DNA of 64,000 nucleotides from Bogoriella caseilytica (lineage in GTDB: Bacteria > Actinomycetota > Actinomycetes > Actinomycetales > Actinomycetaceae), in assembly GCF_003752405.1 (NCBI RefSeq), contig NZ_RKHK01000001.1, positions 1,488,001 to 1,552,000 of the forward strand. The letters are read 5' to 3'. Each line of letters begins with the position of its first letter. Within the stretch, counting starts at the first letter, position 1. Shown here piece after piece: positions 8,993 through 16,707 of this stretch. A program made the translations under genes and the position numbers. The notes under the pieces are model-generated. The model did no database searches. It was not told the origin of the DNA and was given only the letters and a program-made list of their open reading frames with translations.

Positions 8993-9420
8993 GGGCCGCT
9001 CGCGCCGATGGCGGCCACGGCCTCGATCTCGACGAGCTGGTCGTCGTAGCCCAACGCCGCCACGCCCAGGAGAGTGCTGGGCGGGCGATGCGGGGCGAGC
9101 CCATCGCGAATGACCTCCCAGGCTGCTACCAGATCGGCCTGATCTGCCGAGGCCACGTACACGGTGGTCTTCACCAGATCGGTGATCGAGGCGCCGGCGG
9201 CGGCGAGCGACTGCTCCAGGTTCGCCACGCACACAGCCGCCTGCCCGCGGACGTCCCCGATCGGCGTCGTCGATCCGTCGGCGGCCAGGGGGCACGCCCC
9301 GGCGAGGTGGATCAGGGTGGCGCCCCCGCGGGTGATCGCGGCGTAGGCGTACTCGGCGACGTCGGACAGGGGCGGTCGGGTATCGACGGCGGTCTCGGAG
9401 GCCTCGAGGAATCTGGTCAC
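8989..9420 (-). CDS. RidA/YjgF-family protein
   Basis: 143-residue member of the RidA (YjgF/YER057c/UK114) family, trimeric cytoplasmic proteins. Classical RidA hydrolyses reactive enamine/imine intermediates released by PLP enzymes. The family C-terminus is seen as QLVEIEAVAAIG. The conserved arginine that binds the substrate carboxylate in true RidA (motif PAR-S-x-V) is not at the corresponding place, where RPPSTLLGV is found. A different Rid subfamily activity is therefore likely. GTG start; the gene is first in a two-gene unit with the downstream lipoprotein. Confidence 0.85.
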   Translation of the reverse strand: MTRFLEASETAVDTRPPLSDVAEYAYAAITRGGATLIHLAGACPLAADGSTTPIGDVRGQAAVCVANLEQSLAAAGASITDLVKTTVYVASADQADLVAAWEVIRDGLAPHRPPSTLLGVAALGYDDQLVEIEAVAAIGASGP

Positions 9421-9480
9421 CGGGCCAGGTTAACCGCGAGGCTGGCGCACTGATCGCGCCACCGCGCCGATGCTCTTCGG

Positions 9481-10302
9481 CTACTCCAGCGGCGTCCATC
9501 CCGCGGGGCGCGGGCCGGGGCGGTCAGCGCGTTCTCGGTCAGCGCGAGCTGACCACCCCTGTGCTGATTGGCTTCCGGGCTCGCCGACAACGCCGCGTGC
9601 TGGCCGGAACCCGACGTCGTCCAGCCTGGTGCCGGGCGTGCTGGCCCGCCGTACCGAGGCCCGGATGCTCCACGGCTTGTCGGCCCACCCCCCGCCACGG
9701 AGTACCCGGTAGTCGGCGTACCGGGCGGTATCGGCGTAATCCCAGCACCACTCCCAGATGTTGCCGAGCATGTCGTAGAGCCCGAAAGGGTTCGGCTTCT
9801 TGGTGCCCACCGGCTGTGGCCCGTCCACCTCGTCCGCCGCGGCCCAGGCGATGTCCTGCAGGTCACCGTAGGTGGGCCCGGTGGTGGTGGCGCGGCAGGC
9901 CCACTCCCACTCGGCCTCCGTGGGGAGCCGGTAGCCCGCGGACTCGACCCGCCACCCTACGGAGTCGCCGTCGAACTCGTAGGCCGGGGGCAGCCCGCGC
10001 TGAGCGGAAGCCGCATTGCACCAGTGCGCGGCGTCGAACCAGGAGATCGAATGGGCCGGGCTGCTGGGGGAAACGCCTGGCGGAAGCGGTGCGCCGGTCA
10101 CTGCCGTGTACTGCGCCCAGGTCACCGGTGTGGCGGCGATGGAGTACTCGGCGAGTTCCACCAGTCGGGTGGTCTGGCGCCGGGCGTCCCGGAGTTCGAG
10201 GGAGCCCGCGGGGATGGGCAGGAAGTCGAGGGCGGAGGTCGGCACGGGCTGACCATAGGGAAGATTCGCGTTGGCCGCGGGCGCTCGCCGGGGCCGTCTC
10301 AC
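9481..10302 (-). CDS. SUMF1/FGE-fold protein lacking the catalytic cysteines
   Basis: 273 residues with the formylglycine-generating-enzyme sulfatase domain. Recognisable parts are PIPAGSLELRD, YRLPTEAEWEWACRA, LYDMLGNIWEWCWDY and RGGGWADKPWSIR. In copper-dependent FGE the last region carries two cysteines, but here it reads GWADKPWSIRASVRRAS with none. It therefore cannot be a standard sulfatase activator; other uses of this fold include EgtB-like and ligand-binding proteins. The GTG at 10302 is chosen because GGAGAAG lies 8 nt upstream. No sulfatase gene is adjacent. Confidence 0.8.
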   Translation of the reverse strand: MRRPRRAPAANANLPYGQPVPTSALDFLPIPAGSLELRDARRQTTRLVELAEYSIAATPVTWAQYTAVTGAPLPPGVSPSSPAHSISWFDAAHWCNAASAQRGLPPAYEFDGDSVGWRVESAGYRLPTEAEWEWACRATTTGPTYGDLQDIAWAAADEVDGPQPVGTKKPNPFGLYDMLGNIWEWCWDYADTARYADYRVLRGGGWADKPWSIRASVRRASTPGTRLDDVGFRPARGVVGEPGSQSAQGWSARADRERADRPGPRPAGWTPLE

Positions 10303-10384
10303 TCGGCAGACTTCTCCGCTGAGCGGTCGGTCGCCTGAGTCCGGCGCGCCGAGGACCGCCAGGCTCCTCCGCCGAACGCGCCAG

Positions 10385-10438
10385 TTGCTCGCGAGCGCGC
10401 CACCCACAGGCGCCTGCCATTGGCGCGCTCGCGAGTAA
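10385..10438. repeat. Long nested palindrome between divergent genes
   Basis: Arms of 18 bp (10385-10402 and 10421-10438) match at 17 positions. The loop itself holds the perfect 10-bp palindrome CAGGCGCCTG (10407-10416). The structure sits in the divergent gap between the SUMF1-domain gene and the DGPF/ECF42 operon, so it is not an obvious terminator for either. It could be a large operator or a remnant of a mobile palindrome. Confidence 0.55.
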
Positions 10439-10468
10439 GTGGAGTGACCGATGCAGAAACAGCGGCGA

Positions 10469-10495
10469 TGTCGAGAGTCCCCGACCGGCTCCGTC
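10469..10495 (+). promoter_or_regulatory. Possible ECF42-type promoter
   Basis: TGTCGA (10469-10474) is followed after 17 nt by CGTC (10492-10495), upstream of the DGPF/sigma operon. From memory, ECF42 promoters carry TGTCGA at -35 and are autoregulated. The match of the -10 part is weaker, so this is tentative. Confidence 0.4.
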
Positions 10496-10544
10496 TCAGG
10501 GGTACGAGCGACACAATGGGTCGCACCCAGGCGAGGAGAACACG

Positions 10545-10949
10545 ATGACGAAGTACCTCTTGCTCAAGCACTACCGCGGCGCGCCGGCAGCAGTGAACGA
10601 CGTGCCCATGGACCAGTGGACGCCGGAGGAGGTCGATGCGCACGTGCAGTACATGAACGACTTCGCCGCGCGGCTTGAGGAGTCCGGCGAGTACGTGGAC
10701 AGTCACGCCCTGAGCCCGGACGGCGCATGGGTCCGCTATGACGGCGCTGGGCGACCGCCGGTCACCGACGGGCCCTTCCCGGAGACCAAAGACCTCATCG
10801 CGGGATGGATGGTGATCGACGTCGACGACTACCAGCGCGCAGTGGAGCTGGCCGGTGAGCTCTCCGCCGCACCCGGAGCGGGCGGCGAGCCCATCCACGA
10901 GTGGCTCGAGGTGCGGCCTTTCCTCGGTGCACCGCCGGCGGTCGAGTGA
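10545..10949 (+). CDS. YCII-related DGPF-domain protein
   Basis: 134-residue protein of the YciI/DGPF family, with the family motif VTDGPFPETKDLIAGWMVID at about residues 71-90. The biochemical role of this family is not established. It is a hallmark neighbour and target of ECF42 sigma factors. The ATG has a good ribosome-binding site (GAGGAG). Its stop overlaps the sigma factor start by 4 nt, consistent with one operon. Confidence 0.88.
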   Translation: MTKYLLLKHYRGAPAAVNDVPMDQWTPEEVDAHVQYMNDFAARLEESGEYVDSHALSPDGAWVRYDGAGRPPVTDGPFPETKDLIAGWMVIDVDDYQRAVELAGELSAAPGAGGEPIHEWLEVRPFLGAPPAVE

Positions 10950-12103
10950 GCGGCACCTTCGCTGGTGGGGATGAGGCTCTGTTGCGGAGCCTCATCCCCA
11001 CCACCCTCGCTGCCGTGACCGCGCGCGGTGCGGAGTTCACCGCAGCCGAGGACGCGGTGCAGGACGCACTCGTCGAGGCTCTGCGCAGCTGGCCCGCGGA
11101 GCCGCCGCGCGACCCTCAGGGGTGGCTGATCACCGTTGCTTGGCGCCGCTTCCTCGATGCCTCTCGTGCGAGCGCGGCGCGGCATCGGCGTGAGGATCAG
11201 GTGGTCCTCGAGCCTCCGCCGGGCCCGGTTGTCGCACGTGACGACACCCTCTGGCTCTACTTCCTCTGCGCGCACCCGGCATTGACGCCGTCCTCGGCGG
11301 TGGCGTTGACCTTGCGGGCGGTGGGCGGACTGACCACAGCGCAGATCGCTCGCGCGTACTCGGTGCCTGAGGCGACCATGGCGCAGCGGATCAGCCGCGC
11401 CAAGCGGACGGTCTCGGGCCGGCGCCTCGACCAGCCCGGCGACGTCGCCACGGTGCTACGCGTGCTGTACCTGGTATTCAACGAAGGGCACTCCGGGGAG
11501 GTGGACCTCGCTGTCGAGGCCGTCCGGCTCGCCCGGCAGCTCGCGGCGGCCATCGACCACCCGGAGGTGCATGGTCTCCTTGCGCTCATGCTGCTTCACC
11601 AGGCGCGCCGGGCCGCGCGCTTCACCGCCGGCGGCGCGCTCGTGCCGCTCGCCGAGCAGGACCGGAGCCGGTGGGACACGGCGCTGATCACGGAGGGCGT
11701 GGGCCTGCTCCAACGTGCTCTCGCGCGCGGTCGGCTCGGCGAGTTCCAGGCGCAGGCGGCGATCGCTGCGCTGCATGCGGACGCGCCCACCGTGGCGGAG
11801 ACCGACTGGGTGCAGATTGTCGAGTGGTACGACGAATTGCTCGCGCTCACCGGAAGCGCGGTGGCCAGGCTGAACCGGGCGGTGGCGGTGGGGGAGGCGG
11901 ATGGCCCGCAGGCCGGCCTGGCGGCGCTCGCGGACGTTGATCCCGCAGTGCCGCGCTACACGGCGGTGCAGGCTTATCTCCACGAACGAGCCGGCGACGG
12001 CGCGACGGCGGCTCGCTTGTATGCCGAGGCGGCTCGGCAGGCGCCGAATCTCGCCGAACGCGAGCACCTGCTGCGTCAGGCGGCGCGGCTCAACAGCCGG
12101 TGA
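10946..12103 (+). CDS. ECF42-type RNA polymerase sigma factor with C-terminal extension
   Basis: 385 residues: sigma region 2 (about 10-75, including AAEDAVQDALVEAL), region 4 (about 110-160, LTTAQIARAYSVPEATMAQRI), then a helical TPR-like extension of about 200 residues. That architecture, plus the preceding DGPF gene, defines group ECF42, where the extension is needed for activity and no classical anti-sigma factor is used. The GTG start overlaps the DGPF stop. The target is probably its own operon through the TGTCGA site at 10469. Confidence 0.9.
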   Translation: MSGTFAGGDEALLRSLIPTTLAAVTARGAEFTAAEDAVQDALVEALRSWPAEPPRDPQGWLITVAWRRFLDASRASAARHRREDQVVLEPPPGPVVARDDTLWLYFLCAHPALTPSSAVALTLRAVGGLTTAQIARAYSVPEATMAQRISRAKRTVSGRRLDQPGDVATVLRVLYLVFNEGHSGEVDLAVEAVRLARQLAAAIDHPEVHGLLALMLLHQARRAARFTAGGALVPLAEQDRSRWDTALITEGVGLLQRALARGRLGEFQAQAAIAALHADAPTVAETDWVQIVEWYDELLALTGSAVARLNRAVAVGEADGPQAGLAALADVDPAVPRYTAVQAYLHERAGDGATAARLYAEAARQAPNLAEREHLLRQAARLNSR

Positions 12104-12136
12104 GTGGCCTCACGGTTCTGCTGCTCCGGGCGCCGC

Positions 12137-12742
12137 TCAGGCTCGGCGCAGCACCGCGACCAGGAAGCCGGAGCCCTTCTCGAGTGGGCGCAGGTCCCAG
12201 GTGGAGAGCAGCAGGTCTGGTTCGAGACCGCCGGCGCGCGCGTCGTCGAGGAAGTCACTGAACTCGTAGCCGCGACCCGCGCCGAAGCCGATCGCGGCGC
12301 GTCCCTCGGGCTTGAGGTGAGCGGCCATGCGGCGCAACACCTCGCGGCGGGTGCTGGGCGCGAGGAAGGCCATCACGTTGCCGGCGCACAGGATGGCGTC
12401 GAAGCCCTCGGTGATGCCACGGGTGGGGAGGTCGAGCTCGGCCAGGTCGCCCACGAGCCACGTGGGGCCGGGGAAGTCCTCCTCGGCGGCTGCGATGAGC
12501 ACCGGGTCCACGTCCACGCCGACGACGTCGTGGCCGGCCTGGGCCAGGTAGCCACCGTGGCGGCCGGGCCCGCAGCCGGCGTCGAGGATCCGGGCGCCTC
12601 GCGGCACCATCGCATCGATGAAGCGGGCTTCGCCCACGAGGTCGGCGCCGGAGGCCGCCATGGCGCGGAAGCGCTCGATGTACCAGGTGGAGTGATCGGG
12701 GTTGGCTGCGGTGATCTTCTGCCAGGCGCTTGCGTCGTTCAC
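12137..12742 (-). CDS. Class I SAM-dependent methyltransferase
   Basis: 201 residues with motif I ILDAGCGPGRHGGYLA and the acidic end of beta-2 in VVGVDVD, so it binds S-adenosylmethionine. The substrate cannot be read from the sequence; small-molecule methylation is most likely. The GTG at 12742 is 6 nt after CATGAT (12749-12754, minus strand), suggesting a leaderless message of its own, although the DksA-like gene ends only 7 nt upstream. Convergent with the ECF42 gene. Confidence 0.82.
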   Translation of the reverse strand: MNDASAWQKITAANPDHSTWYIERFRAMAASGADLVGEARFIDAMVPRGARILDAGCGPGRHGGYLAQAGHDVVGVDVDPVLIAAAEEDFPGPTWLVGDLAELDLPTRGITEGFDAILCAGNVMAFLAPSTRREVLRRMAAHLKPEGRAAIGFGAGRGYEFSDFLDDARAGGLEPDLLLSTWDLRPLEKGSGFLVAVLRRA

Positions 12743-12749
12743 CCCACCA

Positions 12750-13115
12750 TCATGCCCGCCTTGGCGCCGCACAGGTGATGCAGGTCCGCGCCGCCGGGCG
12801 TGCCAGGAGCCGAGCCGGGGCGATCGAACGACCGCAGCGCTCGCAGGAGCCGTAACCGCCGTCGGCGATCTTCTGCAGCGCCCGGTCCACCTCGACCAGA
12901 TGGTCACGGGACGAGGCCAACAGGGCACTGATCTGCGAACGTTCGAAGGCGATGGTGGCGCCCTCCGGGTCGTGCTCGTCGTCGGTTGAGCTCAGCCGTG
13001 ATCCCTCGACGACGGCGGCGAAGTTCCGATCCAGCGAGGCGATGCGCTCCAGAGTGTTCTCCCGGTCGACGGCCAGACGCCTGCGCAGTTCGGCGATGTC
13101 GACGGGCTCGGTCAT
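12750..13115 (-). CDS. TraR/DksA-type zinc-finger protein
   Basis: 121 residues: an N-terminal coiled-coil region (about 5-75), then a four-cysteine zinc finger beginning SCERCGRS and ending TCITC. Proteins of this type reach into the RNA polymerase secondary channel or bind CarD/RbpA-like targets, but the acidic tip residues of E. coli DksA are not clearly conserved, so a DksA role is not proven. The ATG has AGAGGT upstream. Followed after 7 nt by the methyltransferase gene. Confidence 0.85.
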   Translation of the reverse strand: MTEPVDIAELRRRLAVDRENTLERIASLDRNFAAVVEGSRLSSTDDEHDPEGATIAFERSQISALLASSRDHLVEVDRALQKIADGGYGSCERCGRSIAPARLLARPAARTCITCAAPRRA

Positions 13116-13141
13116 CTCGGTACCTCTCGCTGTCGTTGCTC

Positions 13142-13705
13142 TTAGTTCGCCCGGGTGGCCTCCACCGTCCAGCCGTCCTCGGTGGGGACGTACACGATCC
13201 GGTGGTGGCGGCGATCAAGCGAGGCCTGCCAGAACTCCACGCGGGTGGGCTGCACCCGCCAGAGCGTCCAATCACCCTCAGCCACCGAGGCTTGGGCCTG
13301 GGGGCTGCGGGTGCGCAGGTCCGCTTCGCTCTCCTCGCGGCTGGCTTCGATGACGGGCCCACGCACCCGCACGGCGCGCGAGATGGGCTGCCACCACAGG
13401 GACAGCGCAGCCGCCGGGGAGGCGGCGAGCTGGGCGCCCTTGCGGCTCGAGGCGGTGGTGGCGAAGGCCCAGCCGGACTCGTCGACGTCCTTGAGGATGA
13501 GCACCCGCGCATCGGGAACTCCGGCCTCGTCCGCCGTGGAGAGGGTCATGCTGCGTGGCTCGGGCACCTGGGCCTCGAGCGCCACATCCAACCAGCTCAG
13601 GAACAGCTCGACGGGCGAGGCCGGGAGGGCGTCGAGGTCGAGCGACGGGGGCGTGCCGGTGAGCGCCGGGATGGCCTGCAGCTTTGCGCGCGTCTCGGAG
13701 GTCAT
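13142..13705 (-). CDS. pdxH: Pyridoxine/pyridoxamine 5'-phosphate oxidase-like flavoprotein
   Basis: 187 residues of the PNPOx split-barrel fold. FMN-binding parts are visible as ARVLILKDVD and SSRKGAQLAA, followed by RAVRVRGPV and the substrate-side RVEFWQAS. PdxH oxidises PNP or PMP to the cofactor PLP using oxygen. The protein is shorter than E. coli PdxH (about 218), and its C-terminus does not end in the usual Arg-Leu-x-Pro, so specificity is open. Stands 26 nt upstream of the DksA-like gene on the same strand. Confidence 0.8.
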   Translation of the reverse strand: MTSETRAKLQAIPALTGTPPSLDLDALPASPVELFLSWLDVALEAQVPEPRSMTLSTADEAGVPDARVLILKDVDESGWAFATTASSRKGAQLAASPAAALSLWWQPISRAVRVRGPVIEASREESEADLRTRSPQAQASVAEGDWTLWRVQPTRVEFWQASLDRRHHRIVYVPTEDGWTVEATRAN

Positions 13706-13822
13706 GACCTCATCGAAGCACGGGGGCGGAGCTCGGACACGGCGAGGCCGTCAGCGCCGGAGGGTGTCCTCCACGCTCAGGCACCAGTGTCGAGGTCAGC
13801 GACGTCCCGGTGCGTTGGACCG

Positions 13823-14273
13823 ATGGCAATCCGAGGTGGGCGACCGGTTTCGACGCTGCGTGTGGCGGTCTGGTGCGGGGTGTTCCTGCTGGCCTCGGGA
13901 TGCTCGAGCTCGGTGCCGGTCAGTCTCGATGTAGCGATCGAGGATGCGGAAAGGCTCATCTCTCGCGAGTCCTACCTGGAGGATGTCCTCGTCTACCCGC
14001 ATGGGGGCCGTGGGGCGGCGGCATTCGAGGTCGCCCCTGCCAACCTGGCGCGGCAAGTGAAGTTCCGATGCCTTAGCGAAGGTGACGTGATTCTTCGGAT
14101 CGATGGTGAGGAACGGTTCTCCGACTTCTGCTTTGCCGGCACAACTATGGGTAGCGGGCTGGGTGGCGTCGACGGCGAGAACAACCGCCACGGTGACGAT
14201 GTGACGGTTCTTGTCGAAGTCATCGCGACGGATGGTGTACTGGGTCGCCACTGCCTTCACGGTGGATCCGTGA
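13823..14273 (+). pseudogene. Frameshifted lipoprotein gene (copy 1 of a decayed family)
   Basis: Starts with a clear signal peptide and lipobox (LLASGC) and continues through DGEERFSDFCFAG and VTVLVEVIA. It aligns with the gene at 19794-20171 (DGEERFSEDC, VHVEVIANNDLYWV). The matching tail, YWVATAFTVDP and stop (14238-14273), lies in another frame: one base is missing near 14237. Without correction the frame runs on in phase into the AbiF-like gene, which looks accidental. A sequencing error would have the same appearance. Function unknown. Confidence 0.65.
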
Positions 14274-14385
14274 CGTCAGTCGGGCCTGGTGGCAGGACTC
14301 TTCGCGGCTCCGTAGCGCGTGGGAGTCATGAAGGTCCGGCGGCGCGCTTACCGGCACATCGAGCAGCAGCGCAGCCTAGTCGACC

Positions 14386-14455
14386 ATGGTCAAGACGAAA
14401 CCCCGGCGATGTGGCCTGCAGGCCAGGGATCGTTCCGGGGTCTTCGGGTTCCACT
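14386..14455 (+). ncRNA. Structured element upstream of the AbiF-like gene (candidate abiF-type RNA)
   Basis: A closing helix pairs ACCCCGG (14400-14406) with CCGGGGT (14435-14441), extended by CGAA/TTCG across a one-base bulge. Inside it is a perfect hairpin, TGGCC-tgca-GGCCA (14412-14425). Outer TGG (14387-14389) can pair with CCA (14451-14453), and AACCC (14399-14403) has an alternative partner in GGGTT (14446-14450). It ends 18 nt before the AbiF-like start. A conserved abiF RNA motif upstream of Abi_2 genes is known, and AbiF-type HEPN proteins have been reported with RNA antitoxins. Identity with that motif is inference from position and fold. Confidence 0.55.
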
Positions 14456-14473
14456 GTAGAGGAGACATTCGAA

Positions 14474-15163
14474 GTGTCAACTCCAACAAGACCGCCAGGT
14501 GGGACAGATTGGAGCTACGAGACTCTGCGTGACTGCCTTACCCATGAGCGGCTCGGCTCATATCTCAAAGCGTCTCGGAACGAACTCAGTGAAGCCTTCG
14601 CTCTCTACGAGTGGAACATGGAGGCTTCGGCGAGTGTACTGAGCCTCACCTCGATGACGGAGGTCGTGGTGCGCAACGCCCTCGATCGGGAGCTGACTGC
14701 TTGGGCAGCGCGTAAGGATGCAGACAGAGAGTGGTTCGACCTCGCGCCGCTGGATTCGCAGGGACGACAAGACCTCGCGAAAGCTCGCGATCGGGCGACG
14801 CGCCGAGGCAAGCAGCCGGAGCGACACGGGAAGGTGATCGCCGAGTTGTCATTGGGATTCTGGAGGTTTCTCGTTGAGCAGAGATACTTCACCTCCCTGT
14901 GGGTGCCGGCCACTCATGCGTCCTTCCCTGGCGGCCCAGCCGATCTCCGGGCCCGCCAGCGAGCCGTCAAGAATCGTCTTCAACAGCTCACGTTCGTTCG
15001 CAATCGGGCGGCGCACCACGAGCCGATCCACCGGCGGGACCTACTGAACGACCTTCGGGCAGCAATCGACCTCGCCGAATGGGCGTGTCCAGATGCGGGC
15101 GCCTGGACGCGTGCGACGTCCACACTGGCGGAGGTGGCCCGGAAGAGGCCCGTGACGGCATAG
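14474..15163 (+). CDS. AbiF/Abi_2-like HEPN-domain protein (putative phage defence RNase)
   Basis: 229 residues of the Abi_2 (AbiD/AbiF) family. The C-terminal half carries the HEPN ribonuclease signature R-N-x3-H as FVRNRAAHH (Arg176, Asn177, His181). The earlier segment TEVVVRNALDREL is also typical of the family. Such proteins cause abortive infection or act as toxins by cutting RNA. The GTG at 14474 is preceded by GAGGAG 9 nt upstream. There is no protein antitoxin next to it, and a structured stretch at 14386-14455 fits an RNA partner. Codon use is less GC-rich than in flanking operons, consistent with transfer. Confidence 0.8.
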   Translation: MSTPTRPPGGTDWSYETLRDCLTHERLGSYLKASRNELSEAFALYEWNMEASASVLSLTSMTEVVVRNALDRELTAWAARKDADREWFDLAPLDSQGRQDLAKARDRATRRGKQPERHGKVIAELSLGFWRFLVEQRYFTSLWVPATHASFPGGPADLRARQRAVKNRLQQLTFVRNRAAHHEPIHRRDLLNDLRAAIDLAEWACPDAGAWTRATSTLAEVARKRPVTA

Positions 15164-15283
15164 CGGTCGCTCTTCGAACACGACACTACGAAGGACTGGG
15201 CCAGAACTCGGTTGTGCGCGTGGAGTGCGGTGCGATCTCAGTGCCTCTTCGTTGCCCCGGGGACACCAGCGCGAAACAGCACA

Positions 15284-15715
15284 TCAAACCTCCACGGTCA
15301 CCACTGCCGCATGTGGGCCCCCGCATCGCGCTGTTCCTCCCACGCGGTGCCACTCCAACTCCACGGCCGTGTCGGTCACGACGTCACCTTCAGCGGTGTA
15401 CGTGCGAATGGTCAGCTCCGCCGGCGTGCTGAGCATGGTGAACTCCCAGTTGCCGGCGCGGTGTTCCGTGACGCCCGAGAGGTCGAGGAGGGCGGGGTCT
15501 GGATCCTCGCCTTCGCCCGGCACACACACGTCGCCGACGCACAACCCGACGTCGGCGACCTCGTCCACGGCACCGGTGAGTTGCACCCGGAGCGAACTGG
15601 GCCACCCCTGGGGCGCGCAGGCATGCGAGCAGCCTGCGAGAGCGCTGGTACAGAGGAGAGCGAGAACTGTGAAGGCGGCGCAGCTGGCATGACGCCATCT
15701 CGCGGAGGAACTCAT
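15284..15715 (-). CDS. Small lipoprotein of unknown function
   Basis: 143 residues with a signal peptide and lipobox LAGC (cysteine at about 28). The mature region has several cysteines and a C-terminal beta-rich stretch ending AAVVTVEV, suggesting a compact extracellular domain. I do not recognise it. It lies 12 nt downstream of another lipoprotein gene on the same strand, probably one operon. Confidence 0.65.
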   Translation of the reverse strand: MSSSARWRHASCAAFTVLALLCTSALAGCSHACAPQGWPSSLRVQLTGAVDEVADVGLCVGDVCVPGEGEDPDPALLDLSGVTEHRAGNWEFTMLSTPAELTIRTYTAEGDVVTDTAVELEWHRVGGTARCGGPHAAVVTVEV

Positions 15716-15727
15716 GGCCCTCCCGGA

Positions 15728-16225
15728 TCATCCGCCGCTGAAAACGCTGATGGTCAGCGGCGTATCGAGGTCCTCACAGGCCGAGCCCAGGGACTCTTCG
15801 GCGTCGTCCCAGTCAGAGGACCCGACACCGCCGATGTCACCCGAGGCACCAGGCGCGACGGCGGGGGCGATGCTCTGGAGATCTGCGATGGCCTCGGAGA
15901 CCTCGCTCGTACCGGTGGCGGGGAGACGGTCGAGGACGCGCGTGGCCAGTGCGTACCAACCTTCGTGCTCCTGGATGTCCATGCGCCCGGAATCGAGGGC
16001 CAGGTCCGCGTTCTCCAGGATCGTCAGCACGTCACCGTAGGCAGAGCAGAGGTCGGCGTCGTCCATCGGCTCGTCCGCCGCAGGCGTTGCGGATTCCTCT
16101 GGCTGTGATGTCGGTGGCGGTGTCGTGCTGTCGGCTGCTTCGGCTTCGCCGTCCGACGTGCACGCACTGATGCTTCCGATCACTAGAAATGCTGCCGGGA
16201 TCCCTGCCCATTGCCGTGCCCGCAT
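15728..16225 (-). CDS. Lipoprotein of unknown function
   Basis: 165 residues. The start at 16225 is supported by GGGGAG 7 nt upstream and by the signal peptide that follows, with lipobox SISAC. A Thr/Pro/Glu-rich linker (about 30-60) leads to a mostly helical acidic domain. No known motif was recognised. First gene of the pair with the lipoprotein at 15284-15715. Confidence 0.7.
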   Translation of the reverse strand: MRARQWAGIPAAFLVIGSISACTSDGEAEAADSTTPPPTSQPEESATPAADEPMDDADLCSAYGDVLTILENADLALDSGRMDIQEHEGWYALATRVLDRLPATGTSEVSEAIADLQSIAPAVAPGASGDIGGVGSSDWDDAEESLGSACEDLDTPLTISVFSGG

Positions 16226-16335
16226 CGGTTCGCTCCCCTGAATGTCGAGGTCTCTGGCGCACACGATAGTGGCGCAGGCCACGAAAAGCAGGCATGGTGG
16301 GGGCATCTTGCTGGCGATCGGGCGGGGGGCCTGAC

Positions 16336-16707
16336 ATGCAGACGCTTCCTTCGACCGCCGAGGGTTTGTTCGCGGGGTGCGTGATTGCACTGGCGATCGT
16401 GATTGCGGCAGCGTGCGGCGTGGGCGCGTCGTCCCGGATCGTTGGAATCCAGATGCCTGCTGTCGGGCGCAGTCGTGCAACCTGGATCTTGGGGCATCGC
16501 GCGGCGCTGTGGATCATGATCCCCGCGTTCGTCACGGCACCCTTGCTGGTGCTGGTACCCAGCGATCCGCGGCTCGGTGCTGGGTGGCTCGTCTGGTTCG
16601 CCGGCATCGGCGGCGGAGCGCTGGCGGCGATGGCCAGAGCGCAACGATTAGTGCTGGACGAACCCAGCCAAGACTCGCCAGGCTCTGAAACACCGAGGAG
16701 GACGTGA
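16336..16707 (+). CDS. Small integral membrane protein
   Basis: 123 residues with about three hydrophobic helices (CVIALAIVIAAACGVG; AALWIMIPAFVTAPLLVLV; WLVWFAGIGGGALAAMA). No family recognised. The ATG at 16336 is chosen because the first helix begins soon after it; G-rich sequence upstream may serve as a ribosome-binding site. The stop is directly followed by the ATG of the next small membrane protein. Confidence 0.55.
   Translation: MQTLPSTAEGLFAGCVIALAIVIAAACGVGASSRIVGIQMPAVGRSRATWILGHRAALWIMIPAFVTAPLLVLVPSDPRLGAGWLVWFAGIGGGALAAMARAQRLVLDEPSQDSPGSETPRRT

Noticed and set aside
10421-10450. Possible third copy of the family A hairpin (shared GAGTAAGTGG)
   Set aside because: Only about 10 nt match and the rest of the palindrome does not align with family A.
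14328-14459. 43-codon open frame from ATG 14328 running through the structured element upstream of the AbiF-like gene
   Set aside because: Its G-rich upstream stretch is only 2 nt from the ATG, the product resembles nothing known, and the base-paired layout of the region is better explained as RNA structure.
13823-15163. Single uninterrupted frame joining the lipoprotein and the AbiF-like protein
   Set aside because: The join is made of sequence without protein character, the AbiF-like part has its own ribosome-binding site, and the lipoprotein tail is found one frame away, so the fusion is a frameshift artefact.
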